Shown here piece by piece: positions 51,099 through 62,000 of a DNA stretch of 64,000 nt (its first letter is position 1; each line of letters opens with the position of its first letter). Source of the stretch: Chaetoderma sp. LZ-2023a (lineage: Eukaryota > Mollusca > Caudofoveata > Chaetodermatida > Chaetodermatidae). Made by a program: the position numbers and the translations under genes. Location: positions 49,128,573 to 49,192,572 of the forward strand of contig CM067360.1 in NCBI GenBank assembly GCA_034401795.1, given 5' to 3'. The notes under the pieces were generated by a model. It saw nothing but the letters and a program-made list of their open reading frames with translations. It had not been told where the DNA came from and did no database searches.

Positions 51099-52010
51099 GG
51101 CCGCCGGTAACCCAGCTGATTCAGCTGTTTCTCATGGCTCAGTGGATGCAGAGTTCAGGATCACTGGACTCGCACATTCAAGTGTTGTATCCACTCATTC
51201 ATCACCTTCACTGGTGTATGGAGAGAGAGAATCTCCTGGTGGGGGTCATGATGACCCCTCCCCACCCTCAAGTAGTGATGTTTACGGATGCATTGATGGA
51301 GGGATAGGAAAGAAGCCACAATATCAGGGCTTTGGAATCTGGATCAGTCAAAGGAGCATATCAACATGCTAGAATTACGAGCTGTAATCCTAGCCCTGGA
51401 ACACTTCTTAAAGGAAGTGGAGGGAAAGTTTGTGTTGATATGTTCAGACAACTCAACAGTAGTTGAGTTACATAAATTGCCAGGGCGGAACGAAGTCACC
51501 TAGTCTGTATTATGACATGGAAACTGCTTTGCTGGTGCATGGATCATATGATCACCTTGAAAGCAGTTCATATTCCGGGAAGGCTGAATTTGCTAGCGAA
51601 CTCATTGAGCCGAAGAATGAGCATTCTGCCTACGGAATGGCAACTAAATCAATGTGGCGGATTATCTGTTCAATCATTGGGGGAAACCCAACAGATTTAT
51701 TCACAATGAAGAAGAATGCGAAGATGACGACATACGTTTCTCTGATTCCAGATCCAAGCGCTATCGCAATAGATGCTCTAGCTATCAGTTGGAAGGGAAT
51801 GTATGCATACGGATACCCTCAAACAATCCTCATTCCAAGAATCCTTCAGAAAATCAAACAGGAGGAATGCAAAGTGCTTCTGATCGCCCCGAATTGGCCA
51901 AGCCGATCATGGTTTACGGATCTGCTGGATCTTCCAGTAATATTATCTTCCAGGGCAAGACCCTTCACACCAATCCATCAATGTTTCAATTGACTGTATG
52001 GATGTTGTCA
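51099..52010 (+). pseudogene. DIRS-B RNase H / C-terminal pol region, RT core deleted
   Basis: It starts at a point equivalent to about 15610 in DIRS-A (IQLFLMAQWMQSSGSLDS), so the RT motifs, including the YIDD box, are missing. The RNase H motif VMFTDALMEG is followed by a stop and shifts. HIPGRLNLLANSLSRRMS, TMKKNAKMTTYVSLIPDP and LIAPNWPSRSWFTDLLDL are recognisable. No product is possible. Confidence 0.75.
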
Positions 52011-52447
52011 AGAAATCTGCAATTAAGGAGGGCTTTTCTGAGCAAGCAGCCAATTTTATGGCCAGAGCCAGAAGGGGGTCAACCTCCAGAGCATATAATT
52101 ATAAAATCAACAGATTTGCAGAATGGTGCTCAAAAAGATGTATCAATCCAATGGATGCATCTATTCAGGTAGTAGCTGATTTTCTCTGTCACCTGTATGA
52201 TGCCTATAGTCTTAAGTCTAATTCTATTGCTGGATATAAATCAGCGTTAATGACTGTTATCCCTTGCTCGGCAAAGAGGGGAAGTGATGACGTATGTGTT
52301 CTAAATACTCTTATTAAAGGTATGGGCAATCTTAGACCGAGAAATCCTCCACAGACACCATCATGGAGTCCTTCTGTGGTTCTTCAAGTTTTGAGTGATA
52401 AACCTTTTAAACCACTTAGTGCTATTTCTATAAAATTATTGACACTT
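51998..52447 (+). pseudogene. DIRS-B tyrosine recombinase, 5' part
   Basis: It opens MDVVKKSAIKEGFSEQAANF and is close to the DIRS-A recombinase through the core-binding domain (STSRAYNYKINRFAEWCSKR). It is cut at TGACACTT by the LINE. The catalytic part is on the far side (57303-57700). Confidence 0.8.
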
Positions 52448-52473
52448 CTTTTTCTTCTTTTCAATCGCTGGTA

Positions 52474-53415
52474 TCACACTTGGAAAGCCGTTCTCAAGAT
52501 GAAATCTGTGGTTTTCTGCAGTTCTTCCACAGGCCCATACAGCTTTTCAAGAAAAGAGGTTGACAAAGGCCAGATCTCTTCTCTCAGCAGCTGATACGTA
52601 CTGCAACATTGAAGTATGTGCTCTGTGGTCTGTTCTGCTTCTCCACAATGACATGCGGGCGATGTCGTAAGGTGGAACCGCCTGTACACGTGTTTGTTTA
52701 GTCTGTTATGTCCAGTTCTGAGACGAAAAATGGTCACTTGCTCTGGCCTCGAGAGATGATGGTAGGCATCTTCTGATTGAGGTGTTCTATAGAGTGACTT
52801 GATGATAGTCTTCATCTCTGTATGGGTAACCATGTTTTCTGTCTGATTCTCTTCTGCACCCACCTTTGCCATCTTGTCTGCTTCCTCATTTCCTTGGACT
52901 CCACAGTGTGAGGGGATCCACTGCAATGCTATCCGAAAGCATTTGATGGTTTGTAGTGCTTCTTCAAGTTGTGGCAGCTTACCTTTGGTGATAGCCTCAA
53001 GGACGGAGCGTACATCAGATAAAAAGACAATCTGTGCAATAGGGTCTGTTGTTCTACTGATGGTATTAGCTGCATGAACCAGTGCTTCGACTTCAGCTCT
53101 GTAGTTTGTGCAGTGTTTGCCTGTCAGTATTGCAGCTGACTCATGTTGTCCATTTGGATACTGTATGTGCAGTCCGGCACCTCCGCTCCTAATTGCATCT
53201 TTGGCTGATCCATCTGTGTAGATCCCTATCCACGTCTCCTGAGGGTACATTTCTTCCAGCATGGCTAGGGTCAGGGCCTTCTTGCTCACATCACTATGTT
53301 CATCTTTGGTTGTGAGATGAGGTACTGTGGTGCGAATAGCTATGCCCTCTAGTTTGTTTTCCCAGGGTGGAGGATCAAGGGTGTGGTTTGGGTCTTCTAT
53401 TTGTGCTGGCAACAT
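52474..53415 (-). CDS. LINE RNase H and C-terminal Cys/His region
   Basis: 313 codons are open. RNase H motifs are complete: IYTDGSAKDAIRSGGAG (Asp), NYRAEVEAL (Glu), FLSDVRSVLEA (Asp) and WIPSHCGVQGNEEADKMA (His, Asp). The end carries the LINE-type CHCGEAEQTTEHILQCC box. It was once part of the same polyprotein as the RT; it is now separated from it by the satellite and frame changes. The first Met shown is unlikely to be a real start. Confidence 0.8.
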   Translation of the reverse strand: MLPAQIEDPNHTLDPPPWENKLEGIAIRTTVPHLTTKDEHSDVSKKALTLAMLEEMYPQETWIGIYTDGSAKDAIRSGGAGLHIQYPNGQHESAAILTGKHCTNYRAEVEALVHAANTISRTTDPIAQIVFLSDVRSVLEAITKGKLPQLEEALQTIKCFRIALQWIPSHCGVQGNEEADKMAKVGAEENQTENMVTHTEMKTIIKSLYRTPQSEDAYHHLSRPEQVTIFRLRTGHNRLNKHVYRRFHLTTSPACHCGEAEQTTEHILQCCSTYQLLREEIWPLSTSFLEKLYGPVEELQKTTDFILRTAFQV

Positions 53416-53623
53416 TTCTTGATGTTTCCTTTGAAGTGCTTTTGTCTCTCACAAAACTTGATCTTTTAAGTCTTCCTGATGACAGGTGTGCTTGCCTGAT
53501 CTTCATCGGGTGGTTATTGAACGATTTGAACTTTGCAGTTTGGGTCAGTGCTTTGCATTCCCTTCCTTTGCTAAGTGGGGGGATGCCTGCTCTCTGCTCC
53601 ATTTTTTATACCCCGCCAAGAGT

Positions 53624-54583
53624 GGTTTCTGGATGATAACTCTGTTACCATTTGTCGGACCGCATTGAAACTTTATAGGGTGGTTGGACTTGCTCTTGGG
53701 AAGAAACCTATCGAAATCGACGATGATCTGAAATCCAAGATGGCCACCAGCCACCGGCAGCCATCTTGAAAATTGGCTTCCGAATGATAACTCCGTTACT
53801 GTTTGTCAGATCGCATTGAAACTTCAGAGGGTGGTTGGTTAGACTAGGTCTGGGGAAGAAACCCATCGAAATTGACAACGATTCGAAATCCAAGATGGCT
53901 GCCAGCCACCGGTGGCCATCTTGAAAATTGGTTTCCGAATGATAACTCTGTTACCGTTTATTGCATCACTTTGAAGCTTCATAGAGTGGTTGGACTAGGT
54001 CTGCGGAAGAAGCCTATCGAAATCGACAATGATCCAAAATCCAAAATGGCTGCCAGCCATTGGTGGCCATCTAGAAAATTGGTTTCCAGATGATAACTCC
54101 GTTATCGTCTATCGGACCGCTTTTAAACTTCATCGTGTGGTTCAACTACGTCTGGTGAAGAAACCTATGTAGAATGACAATGATCTGAAATCCAAGATGG
54201 CCATCAGCCACTGGAGGCCATCTTGAAAATTGGTTTCAGGATGATAACTCCGTTGCCGTTTATCGGATCGCTTTGAAACTTCATAGAGTGGTTGGACTAG
54301 GTTGAGGAAGAAACTTATCGAAATCGACACTGATCCAAAATCCAAGATGGCCGCCAGCCATGGGCTGCCATCTTGAAAGTTGGTTTCTGGATGATAACTC
54401 CGTTACCATTTATCGGATCACTTCCTAGAGTCGGTGGAATATGTCTGGTGAAGAAACCTATCGAAACTTACGATAATCCGAAATCCAATATGGCCACCAG
54501 TCAGCGGCAGCCATCTTGAAAATTGGTTTCTGGACGATGCCTCCTTGACTGTTTAGCGGATTACTTTGACACTTAATAAGGAT
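53624..54583. repeat. Satellite of ~150 bp units, six full copies plus one partial
   Basis: Units start near 53624, 53775, 53931, 54081, 54231, 54381 and 54525. Each has 'gatgataactccgtta' at the start, 'gaagaaacctatcgaaa' in the middle, and CCAAGATGGC-CAGCCA-GGCCATCTTG near the end, which can pair as a hairpin. Units differ at many sites, so the array is old. It sits exactly between the RT and RNase H parts of the LINE. Confidence 0.9.
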
Positions 54584-55725
54584 TACTGGTCTGAGGAAGA
54601 AATAAATATTTTCGGATGGCTGTCAATTATTAGTTTGTCATCATGGCGGGGTATTATGCGCCGTTTGCGGAGCTCTTGTTCTATTGGTGTTGATCTCAAT
54701 CGACCAGTGATGATGCGCAGTGCCTGGTTTTGTACTCTGTCGAGGTTCTGTTGATGAGATTTAGCTGCTGTCATCCATGAGCTGGATCCATACTCAAGGT
54801 GTGGTCGTATGGCACCTAGGTGAAGGATCTTGAGGATCCTTTCTTTGGCACTCCACTTTGTTCCTGCCAGCTTCCTCATGATGTTTAGCTTTCTTCTGGC
54901 CTTTGCCTCTACGTTCTGGATGTGCTCCTTCCATGTTAATCTTCTGTCATAGGTAACTCCCAGGTATGTCTGCTGGTCCTCGTACTCGAGTGGAGTACCG
55001 CCCAGTGTCAGATTGCCAACCTTGGTTTTGGTGGACAGTGAGAATAGCATGGCTGATGATTTTTCTTTGTTGATGGTCATACACCAGCGATTGGCCCAAG
55101 CTGTAATTCTGTCCAAGGCGAGCTGCATTCTGTACGTGGCAGTCGTTGTGTACTCCTCGGTGCACCAGAGTACGAGGTCATCTGCATAGAGGGCTGCTTG
55201 GATCCCATTGGGCAGTTCTGCTACAATGTCATTAATGAAGAGTATGAACAGAGTTGGTGATAATATTCCACCTTGTGGCACCCCTTGTCTCAGCAATACA
55301 ATCTGTCCAGATTGTCCATCCACCAGCACCCTAGCTCTGCGATTGTGTAGGTATGACTTGGTCCATCGGAACATGTTGCCACCAATGCCTGTGCGCCGGA
55401 GCTTCACGAGTAGGCCATCCTTCCACCCCTTGTCAAATGCCTTCTGCAGATCAATAAAGGCAGCTAGCATCACCTTCTTGGCTTGAAAAGTGTCCTCTAT
55501 GACCTGTGCAAGATGTGTTGTTTGATCTTCTGCGCTCCTTCCTGTATCTTCTGAAGCCGGCCTGCAGCTTGTAAGACTGATTGGATGGTAGCTCAGCACT
55601 TTCGCCTTGTTCTTCCCTTTTTTCAGAATAGGAGTCATTCTGGCTTCCTTCCAGCACTGAGGAACCTCTCCATTGGTCCAACTGAGATTAAAGATGTCTA
55701 GAAACTTGCGGAGATGCATTACCAA
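54583..55725 (-). pseudogene. LINE reverse transcriptase
   Basis: 380 codons are open. Motifs are in order: WKEARMTPILKKGK, MLAAFIDLQKAFDKGW, RQGVPQGGILSPTLFILFIN, the catalytic AALYADDLVLW, INKEKSSAMLF and LGVTYDRRLTWKEHI. A frameshift lies in the finger region (LTSCRPASEDTGRSAED, where a conserved 'RPISL' type stretch changes frame). The final residues run into the satellite. Confidence 0.85.
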
Positions 55726-55739
55726 GGTGTTGGATCATT

Positions 55740-56975
55740 TCATTCGTAATGCCATCTGGCCCGGGAGATTTCTTCTTCTTCAATTGGCGAATTCTTCAGT
55801 TCTGCTAAACTAATGTCAACTTTCATTGCATCGTGAGTGTTGGTGTCTGTTCTTTCTTTTCGCTCTTTTCTAACCTCTTTTTGACGCATTCGTGGTATAG
55901 AAATGTTGCTTTCTTTTGCATATGCCTTCGCAAAGGCATCTGCAGCCATCTTTCCTGTCAGTGTTTTTCCATCTTCTTCAAGAGTAATCTTCTCTCCCCC
56001 AACACCCTCATCATTCAGTGCTTTAGTCAGTCTCCATAGCTTTGTGGTGTCTCTCTCTAAATTAAACCCTGCCGTCTTTTCCCACCAACTTCTTCTTTTG
56101 GCCCCCAGCTTGGTCTTTAGATACCTGGCTTTAGTTTGTTGTAGCATGAAGTGGTTTTCATGACAGGGATTACTCTCTGCATCTTCTCTGGCCTTGTCTA
56201 GTTTATCATGTGCTGCTTGCAGTTCTGTTGTCCAGTAGGGGCGGTAGTTTTTCCTGAACCCTCGAGGAATCGCTTCGTTGGCAGCCTTGAGGATACTTGA
56301 ATTAAATTCCTTGGCCACATTGTTGATGTTTCTCCCTTCTACTGCTATATTTTGGGTAAGCTCATTGGAACGAATGTCGAACAGACTCCAATTTGCCTTT
56401 TTGTAGTTCCACCTTGGATGTTGAGGTGAACTTGTCGAAATACTTCCAGAAAGAGAGAGGAGGACTGGGCGGTGGTTGCTTCCTCCTAACTGCGATCTGA
56501 CTACTCTACTGAGGCTTCTGTGAATGTCTTCTGTACAAAATGCCAAGTCCGACATTGTTGTCGAGTGCCACCGCCGTGAGTAGAAGGTAGGCTGATCTGT
56601 GGGATCGTTGACAAGTAAAAGGTGCTTTTCATCTTGCTATGCTTCAATGTCGTCTCCTCGTTTGTCAAGTGTGCTGTATCCCCAGCTCTGGGACTGGCTA
56701 TTAAAGTCTCCCGCAATGAGGAAGTGGCAGTCTGGGACCTGGATTGTGTCAAGTGAGAGATTCTTGTCATTAGGGCAGTAATAATTGACAATGTCAATCA
56801 CAGAGTTGCTGGTTGTTACCGTGATCTTGATATATTCTGCCTCTTCCATAAAGGTTTTAATCTGGCTGGTGTGTCTTGAATGCAGCAGATATCAATTTTG
56901 TTTTCGTGCAGGAGGTGTTCGAGCTCTGATTTCTTGTTGGTAACCCCTTCTGCGTTCCAGTGCATGATGTTGATA
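55740..56975 (-). pseudogene. LINE endonuclease (APE-type) and linker, frameshifted
   Basis: It begins near 56975 with a NIMHWNAEGVTNKKSELEHL motif, continues with DICCIQDTH, then in another frame FLIAGDFNSQSQSWGY, and in a third frame LDLAFC-type and LGGSNHRPVLLSLS. These are the usual APE endonuclease blocks. The linker to the RT (55740-56400) is open. At least two frameshifts are present. Confidence 0.8.
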
Positions 56976-57294
56976 CTGGCGTTCTTTTTAGGTTTGGTCT
57001 TCTCTTTCGGTTGGCCAGTAGCTCTCCATCCTCATCCCCTGGCCCCACAAGATGAGTTGATGGGACCTCCAGTAGCTGAGGGTGGGCTCCTTCGAGGCTT
57101 GGAGCCCGGCGCTGCACCTGCCTGGCGGATCTTCACAGGGTGAGCACCATTTTGGTTGATTCGATCTCCAAGTGTTGTTTCATTAGCGCTGTGCATAATG
57201 CTCTGGTTAGCCCCTCCAAATGTCTGGATTGACACCCAGTGGGTTACACCCCTGCGGCACATTGAGGCCGAGCATATAGTCTTAAACAGGGGAG
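56976..57294 (-). other. LINE 5' end, no complete gene
   Basis: A short Pro/Ser/Arg-rich open stretch precedes the endonuclease on the minus strand. It may be the remnant of a first ORF or a 5' leader. Confidence 0.4.
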
Positions 57295-57302
57295 TGACAC
57301 TT

Positions 57303-57700
57303 AAAACTGTATTTTTGACTGCAGCAGCCTCAGCCAGACGCAGAAGTGAAATTCATGCCTTGTCTGCTAAGCCTGACCGTTTTATAGTTACAGGTGAAGT
57401 CCTTAAGCTTCTGCCGGGATTTCTTAGCTAAGAATCAATCTTTAAAGGATGTAGGTTTGGCGGATTGACCCATGCTCCCTATGGTTGTCAAGAGGCACTA
57501 TTTCCAGATGGATAGTAGAATGCATTCAATTCTGTCATAAGACAGCCACTTGAAAACAAGGCTCATAGTGTCCGTTATTTAATGGTGTTGCTATTGAAGA
57601 CATTATGTCAGTAGCCCAGTGGCACTGTGAATCAAGTTTTACTGACCATTATCTCCGTGACACTTCCAACCCGCTCGCCATCTCAGTCCTCAGAAAATAG
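57303..57700 (+). pseudogene. DIRS-B tyrosine recombinase, 3' part
   Basis: It continues the recombinase with the first catalytic Arg region (AAASARRRSEIHALS). It then loses most of the following ~180 bases and the frame around the HxxR box ('aaggctcatagtgtccgtta'). It regains the end AQWHCESSFTDHYLRDTSNP before the stop. The gene is dead by deletion as well as by the LINE. Confidence 0.8.
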
Positions 57701-58040
57701 TTCAGAGGTATTTATTTGTAATTAGTTTTCCTCCTCTGCTATTTGCAAATATCACATTTGTTAGTAGGGAATCCCTACTATTTCCGGTTACATTCTCTTC
57801 ATCCGGTTGGTGGAAGAGGTGATTTCAGCGCTCAAGACATCAGAGGTCAGTATATGTGACCAGAGGCCTGGTCCTTTGGTTATTTGAATAGTTGCTGCTA
57901 TGTCAGCCAATATTTAGTAATGGAAGTACCAGTATGTGCATGCACAGAGGTGGTAGCTGACATGTGCATGACTGTGTACATTCCACCTGCCCAGGAGTGA
58001 GAGGAGGTAAGTATGTCATCTCACTCGTGAAAAAGAAATT
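57701..58040. other. DIRS-B 3' region and degraded right terminal repeat
   Basis: 57895-58036 carries the reverse complement of the DIRS-B left terminal repeat, with an internal deletion between 'cacctgccca' and 'ggaggtaagt'. No clear internal complementary region remains. Confidence 0.6.
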
Positions 58041-58181
58041 TGATAAATTTTCTTAGTCTATTCTTTTCTGTGTTCAGATGAATCCTGCCTTTAATATAGC
58101 TTCTGGTCGCCACCTGATTTCAATTCAATGAAATAAGAATAAAACGTACCAAGTCACAATGTCTGTTTGTTTATTTTTCAG

Positions 58182-58260
58182 GATAGGGCTTTAGCATACA
58201 AGCCAGCTCCTATTGACTTTACATACACAACACGAGATACCATTCTGTATGCATTGGGAG
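58182..58260 (+). CDS. HSD17B4: HSD17B4 exon (start of the hydratase domain)
   Basis: This 79-nt exon has acceptor 'ttatttttcag' and donor 'gtatgt'. It reads in phase 0 from the exon at 10171 and gives DRALAYKPAPIDFTYTTRDT, then ILYALG, leaving one base. The (Y/F)TYT-D-ILYALG pattern is the start of the MaoC-like enoyl-CoA hydratase 2 domain. The intron before it spans the whole transposon nest. Confidence 0.92.
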
Positions 58261-58387
58261 GTATGTGAAGAAAAAATATACCGTCATAATGAAAACAATT
58301 TTCAAATATTTTCCGAAATTATATGTGGTTTGGACTTAGTTTATTTTATTTCCGAAAATATTGGTCCCGATCCCAGGATGACTCAAC

Positions 58388-58737
58388 AAAGAAATATTAA
58401 TTACCTATCCGGTATGTAGAAATTGTTTGAGTGTAGCTTTCCACTGACTATGTCATCCCCGCCAGCAGTGCCTCCGTCATCAACATCGAGACCAACTTAT
58501 TTAAATGGAAGGTTAAAGAGGCCATAGAAATCTACAAACATCAACCAACCATGAACCGAGACGAGGGCTACCGTATACCAGCAGTCTACCAGTCCATGTT
58601 GTCATGTGACTCCACAAGAACTCACCAGAGTGATGTTGCCAGCGACCATCAGTTAGTGCTAAAAAAGTGACTGAGATGGTCACGAATGCTACACTCAAAC
58701 AATTTCTACATCCCGGAGAGGTAACTAATATTTCTTT
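58388..58737 (+). mobile_element. Penelope-like element remnant between ~50-bp inverted repeats
   Basis: The left arm 58388-58437 and right arm 58688-58737 are inverted copies with a handful of mismatches (core ATGTAGAAATTGTTTGAGTG). Between them a plus-strand frame reads KWKVKEAIEIYKHQPTMNRD, followed by EGYRIPAVYQSML, and ends at a stop near 58670. A 'KEAI-I--P-LNRD-G--(L/I)P' block is typical of the C-terminal end of GIY-YIG endonucleases in Penelope-like retroelements. Everything upstream of it is missing. Confidence 0.55.
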
Positions 58738-59364
58738 ATTATTAGATTATTTTGTCCCAATGATTTGGTAAATGTTAGTTTTTCAGAAATAACCAAAAGG
58801 CTCAGATGCAGGCCCCAACCTGTAGTTAGTAAGAATGGCAAATTAAACAATGAAAGACCAGCTATTTATTTATTTCAACCCGTCATACCAACAGATACAA
58901 TAAATTCTTAGTGATGTATGAAAGATTGTGTTGAACATTTGGAAATTTCTTTTTGCTCTGTACATCATTGTGCACATTAAAGAATACTCAACAGTTTATC
59001 TCTGTTTGCCATAAAATATGTAGTGGGATTTTAAAGTTGAAAGCATTAGATTCTTAATTCCTACTTTTTTCATGGTGTTTAACGGGTTTGTCATACATAG
59101 ATTGCCAACTGATATCCTAGGATAGGATTAGAACTTCGCTTTGGGGTAGTGTTAATTCTAGCCCTTTCAATGATGAAATCTCAATCTCAAATGAGCGATA
59201 CTGAATACAGTTGAATATTTTCTAAATAATTTGACTGTAAACTGTTGCTACCTTGCCTGTTACTGCCTAAGGCACCAATGGCTTATTTATATGCATGTTA
59301 ATTCCAAAATAAGGTGCTTCATGTTTGTTGTCACTGAAAGGGTTATGGCCAGGGCTAATGGACC
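58738..59364. other. Intron sequence, no gene recognised
   Basis: It is AT-rich sequence with a fragment of the R2-type repeat near 59215-59290 ('ggcaccaatggc' region). Nothing else is recognisable. Confidence 0.4.
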
Positions 59365-59720
59365 TTTCCAGTTTTAGCTATGCCCCGCCCATATCTAGCT
59401 AAGCTCCACCTACACCTCGCTCATGTTGGGATCGATCGATCACTGAACTCCCTGACTATCAATTTCCAAATTTTACAGGTAAGTTGTTGAATATTTTGAA
59501 TCTAATTTGACTGGGCGCTGTTGCTGCCATATAGCATGCTTATTAAATAGTAAAGACATGCAATTCGTACAACAACGTTTAGCCCGTCACTAATTATGCA
59601 TTCGTGATGTGGTTATCTACGTCATTCATGACATCGTTGATTATGACATCATCCTACATTTCATGTAGTTGATTATGACATCATATGATGGATGGATAAA
59701 CTGGAAAGCTCAATGGCTTG
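59365..59720. repeat. Interspersed repeat family R2
   Basis: It contains the stretches like 'gttttagctatgccccgccc', 'tgaatctaatttgactgggc' and 'tgattatgacatcatatgat', in the same order as at 950-1510 and 5950-6360. The site 'gcttattaaatagtaaag' is the empty TTAA equivalent of the MITE insertion. Confidence 0.6.
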
Positions 59721-59951
59721 CAGTTTCCCTATGTTAATTAGTGCTACAAGCTAATCTGGAGGAATCATAATTGCTGTAGTGCTAGTGTATTAGCTGATTG
59801 CCACTTCGCATGGTTTGTAACAATGGGATTCATAATATCAAGTTGGGGGACTGAGAATTCAATACGATTTATGATCTTGCATATAAACGTAGCTTCCATA
59901 CTAAGCAAGCCTTTTAAACACTGATTAACAATCATCTATGTTTCTCTGCAG

Positions 59952-60106
59952 TGGGCATGTCACAAGCTGAGCCAGATTACCTCCGCTTCCTGTATGAAGG
60001 GGCAGATAACTTTGCTGTTCTGCCCACATTTGCCGTTGTTACAGCACAGGTTCCGATGAGCCAGATGATAGCAAGTGCACCTGGTCTAAACATTAATCTT
60101 GCAAAG
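59952..60106 (+). CDS. HSD17B4: HSD17B4 exon (hydratase domain)
   Basis: This 155-nt exon has acceptor 'ttctctgcag' and donor 'gtataa'. It completes the codon from 58260 and encodes VGMSQAEPDYLRFLYEGADN, then FAVLPTFAVV and APGLNINLAK, ending in phase 0. LRF-YEG---F-VLPTF and the PGL-INLAK end match the enoyl-CoA hydratase 2 domain of the multifunctional enzyme. Confidence 0.95.
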
Positions 60107-60208
60107 GTATAAATGCACATTCGTTAATTATAAGCTCTTCATCTTCACTTTGAGGTCTTCGAAATTGTTCATTTTCATACTTTTCACACCTTTTACTGCT
60201 TCTCAAAT

Positions 60209-60211
<3 letters not shown>

Positions 60212-60250
<39 letters not shown>

Positions 60251-60272
60251 ATTATTATTATTATTATTATTA
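60212..60272. repeat. (ATT)n microsatellite
   Basis: Twenty ATT units with one AAT interruption. Confidence 0.95.
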
Positions 60273-61904
60273 GCTGCTCAGAGAAAAAAATACTGAATTT
60301 TAAGACTAACACAGAGCATTGTCGGTTGTTGTCATACGACGTTGACAAATTTGCTTAAGTTTTGTGCTTATCGTGACATATTACAGATTGTTTAAGTTTG
60401 TCCTTTAACTCTGCTACAGCCAATTCATGAGTGTTTCTCATGACATCTAAATTTCAGGTGTCCCAGGAATCCCGGACCCTGAAACCTGGTGGTTCCCTCA
60501 CTGAAATATTAGGGTCCTCTGTTGAGTGAAATTGTTCGTTTTCGCGGCAATGGCAGGGCGAGATGAAATAATATTCATTGTAACCATATCGCCGGTTAAC
60601 CCTTTAACCAATACAGGCCCGAAGCCTAAGGAATATTCTGTTGCTTATTTTTAACCAGACATGGCTGGGAGCTGTTAAATATATAAATTTATATTGTGGC
60701 TCGCAGCTGTTAGGTTCTAGTCAAGTTTGTTTCAACATATTCAACAGCTTTACTATATAACTGTCTTGAAATTAAAGCGTTAAAGCAACATTTATTTCCA
60801 TAATACATAAGACCCATATTCTCCTTGACAGGTTTTCGGCAGAAAAATCTGCATTGAAGAAAACCATTTGCTGTAAAATATAAGCTTAATGTGCAAAAAG
60901 AACAACAATAAAAACATTAGCACTAAAATGTTGACAGCAGGAACTAGTCTGCGAATAACATTTCTGGAATCTCCCTGATTGTACCTAAATGGACTCTTAC
61001 TGCCAGGTGAGTACATGTACAGGTACAATTATGTAATCGCGGCTTCTTTGTATTTAAATAAACGATTCCTATCAACAATCAATAAGGTCTCAAACAGGGT
61101 ATGGGATCTATTGTACTGTACCATATCACGATCATGCAATAAGGCCAAAATAAAAATTAGGGTCGTTTTCAGTAAATCTCCTGGGTTAAATTCTTTTATA
61201 TTTCACCTGGCTGTGAATATAATTTTTTTTGCACCCCACCATAAATGTTAAAACATCCCCATATTTTTTTTAAATTATATAAATTACAGTGTTTTAGTGC
61301 CATTGCTAAGCGATGTGAATCACTGTTGTTAAATTTTACATGAAAAACGATAAATTACAGTTACCATATTTAATAGACTTCTAGGCTAAATTTGTATATG
61401 TTGTCGAGGTACTCGCACTTGTACTCTCGCTTGAAGCAGGAGTAATCAAGTAGAATTTGTACCACGTGATACCATTATCTGATTATACTCCCTGGCATTC
61501 GGATATGTAATCAGGGTAATCGGGGTACCTCAATAATATATCCGAACTTAGTAAAATAACTGACAAACATATATTTGTTTACTTTTTCAAATCAATTTCT
61601 GATTGTGAAAAAAAAGTCCTCTCCCTACCAAAATCTTTTTCTCCCAGTCGGTTTGCAGCCAACAAATTCTTTTTTATGGATGGCCTAATAATAAAAGTAA
61701 TTTCCGAGTCCAAACCCCAGGGCCATATGTCATAGTCGATTGCCAAGTCCTCGCTCTAATTGTGATTGTTATGGTCTTATGAAAAAATAAATGGCAAATT
61801 TTATGATGGATTATAGACATAAGGTGTCAAGAAATTTGACTGGGAAAATGCAATGTAATTTTTGTGGTATGACAGTTTTCTTGAAAACTATCTAATAGAA
61901 GTCA

Positions 61905-61905
<1 letters not shown>

Positions 61906-61993
<88 letters not shown>

Positions 61994-62000
61994 CACACAC
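61906..62000. repeat. Compound (CA)n(CGCA)n(CA)n microsatellite
   Basis: CA dinucleotides, then about nine GCAC tetramers, then CA again. The stretch alternates purine and pyrimidine over 95 bases and so could adopt Z-DNA. Confidence 0.95.

Larger units (their letters stand above)
52448..57294 (-). mobile_element. LINE (non-LTR retrotransposon) with RNase H, minus strand
   Basis: About 4.85 kb flanked by TGACACTT (52440-52447 and 57295-57302). On the minus strand the order is endonuclease, reverse transcriptase, RNase H, then an A-rich 3' end ('gaaaagaagaaaaag'). An RNase H after RT points to the I-type group of LINEs. No separate first gene was recognised at the 5' end, so it may be 5' truncated. 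It is broken by frameshifts and by a satellite block between RT and RNase H. It lies inside the DIRS-B recombinase. Confidence 0.88.
18480..58040 (+). mobile_element. DIRS-B: decayed DIRS retrotransposon split by a Polinton and a LINE
   Basis: The left end (ATTTCACATCATGAGAGCAT ...) starts where DIRS-A stops. The right end near 58040 shows the reverse complement of the left terminal repeat ('ggaagtaccagtatgtgcat', 'gactgtgtacattccacctg', 'ggaggtaagtatg'). Removing the Polinton and the LINE leaves about 4.5 kb that is collinear with DIRS-A at the level of gag, RNase H and recombinase. The RT catalytic core is deleted, and the recombinase is broken. It cannot be autonomous. Confidence 0.85.

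Noticed and set aside
58261..58387. Further host exon directly after 58260
   Set aside because: The phase and protein continue perfectly at 59952. This stretch has no conserved residues.
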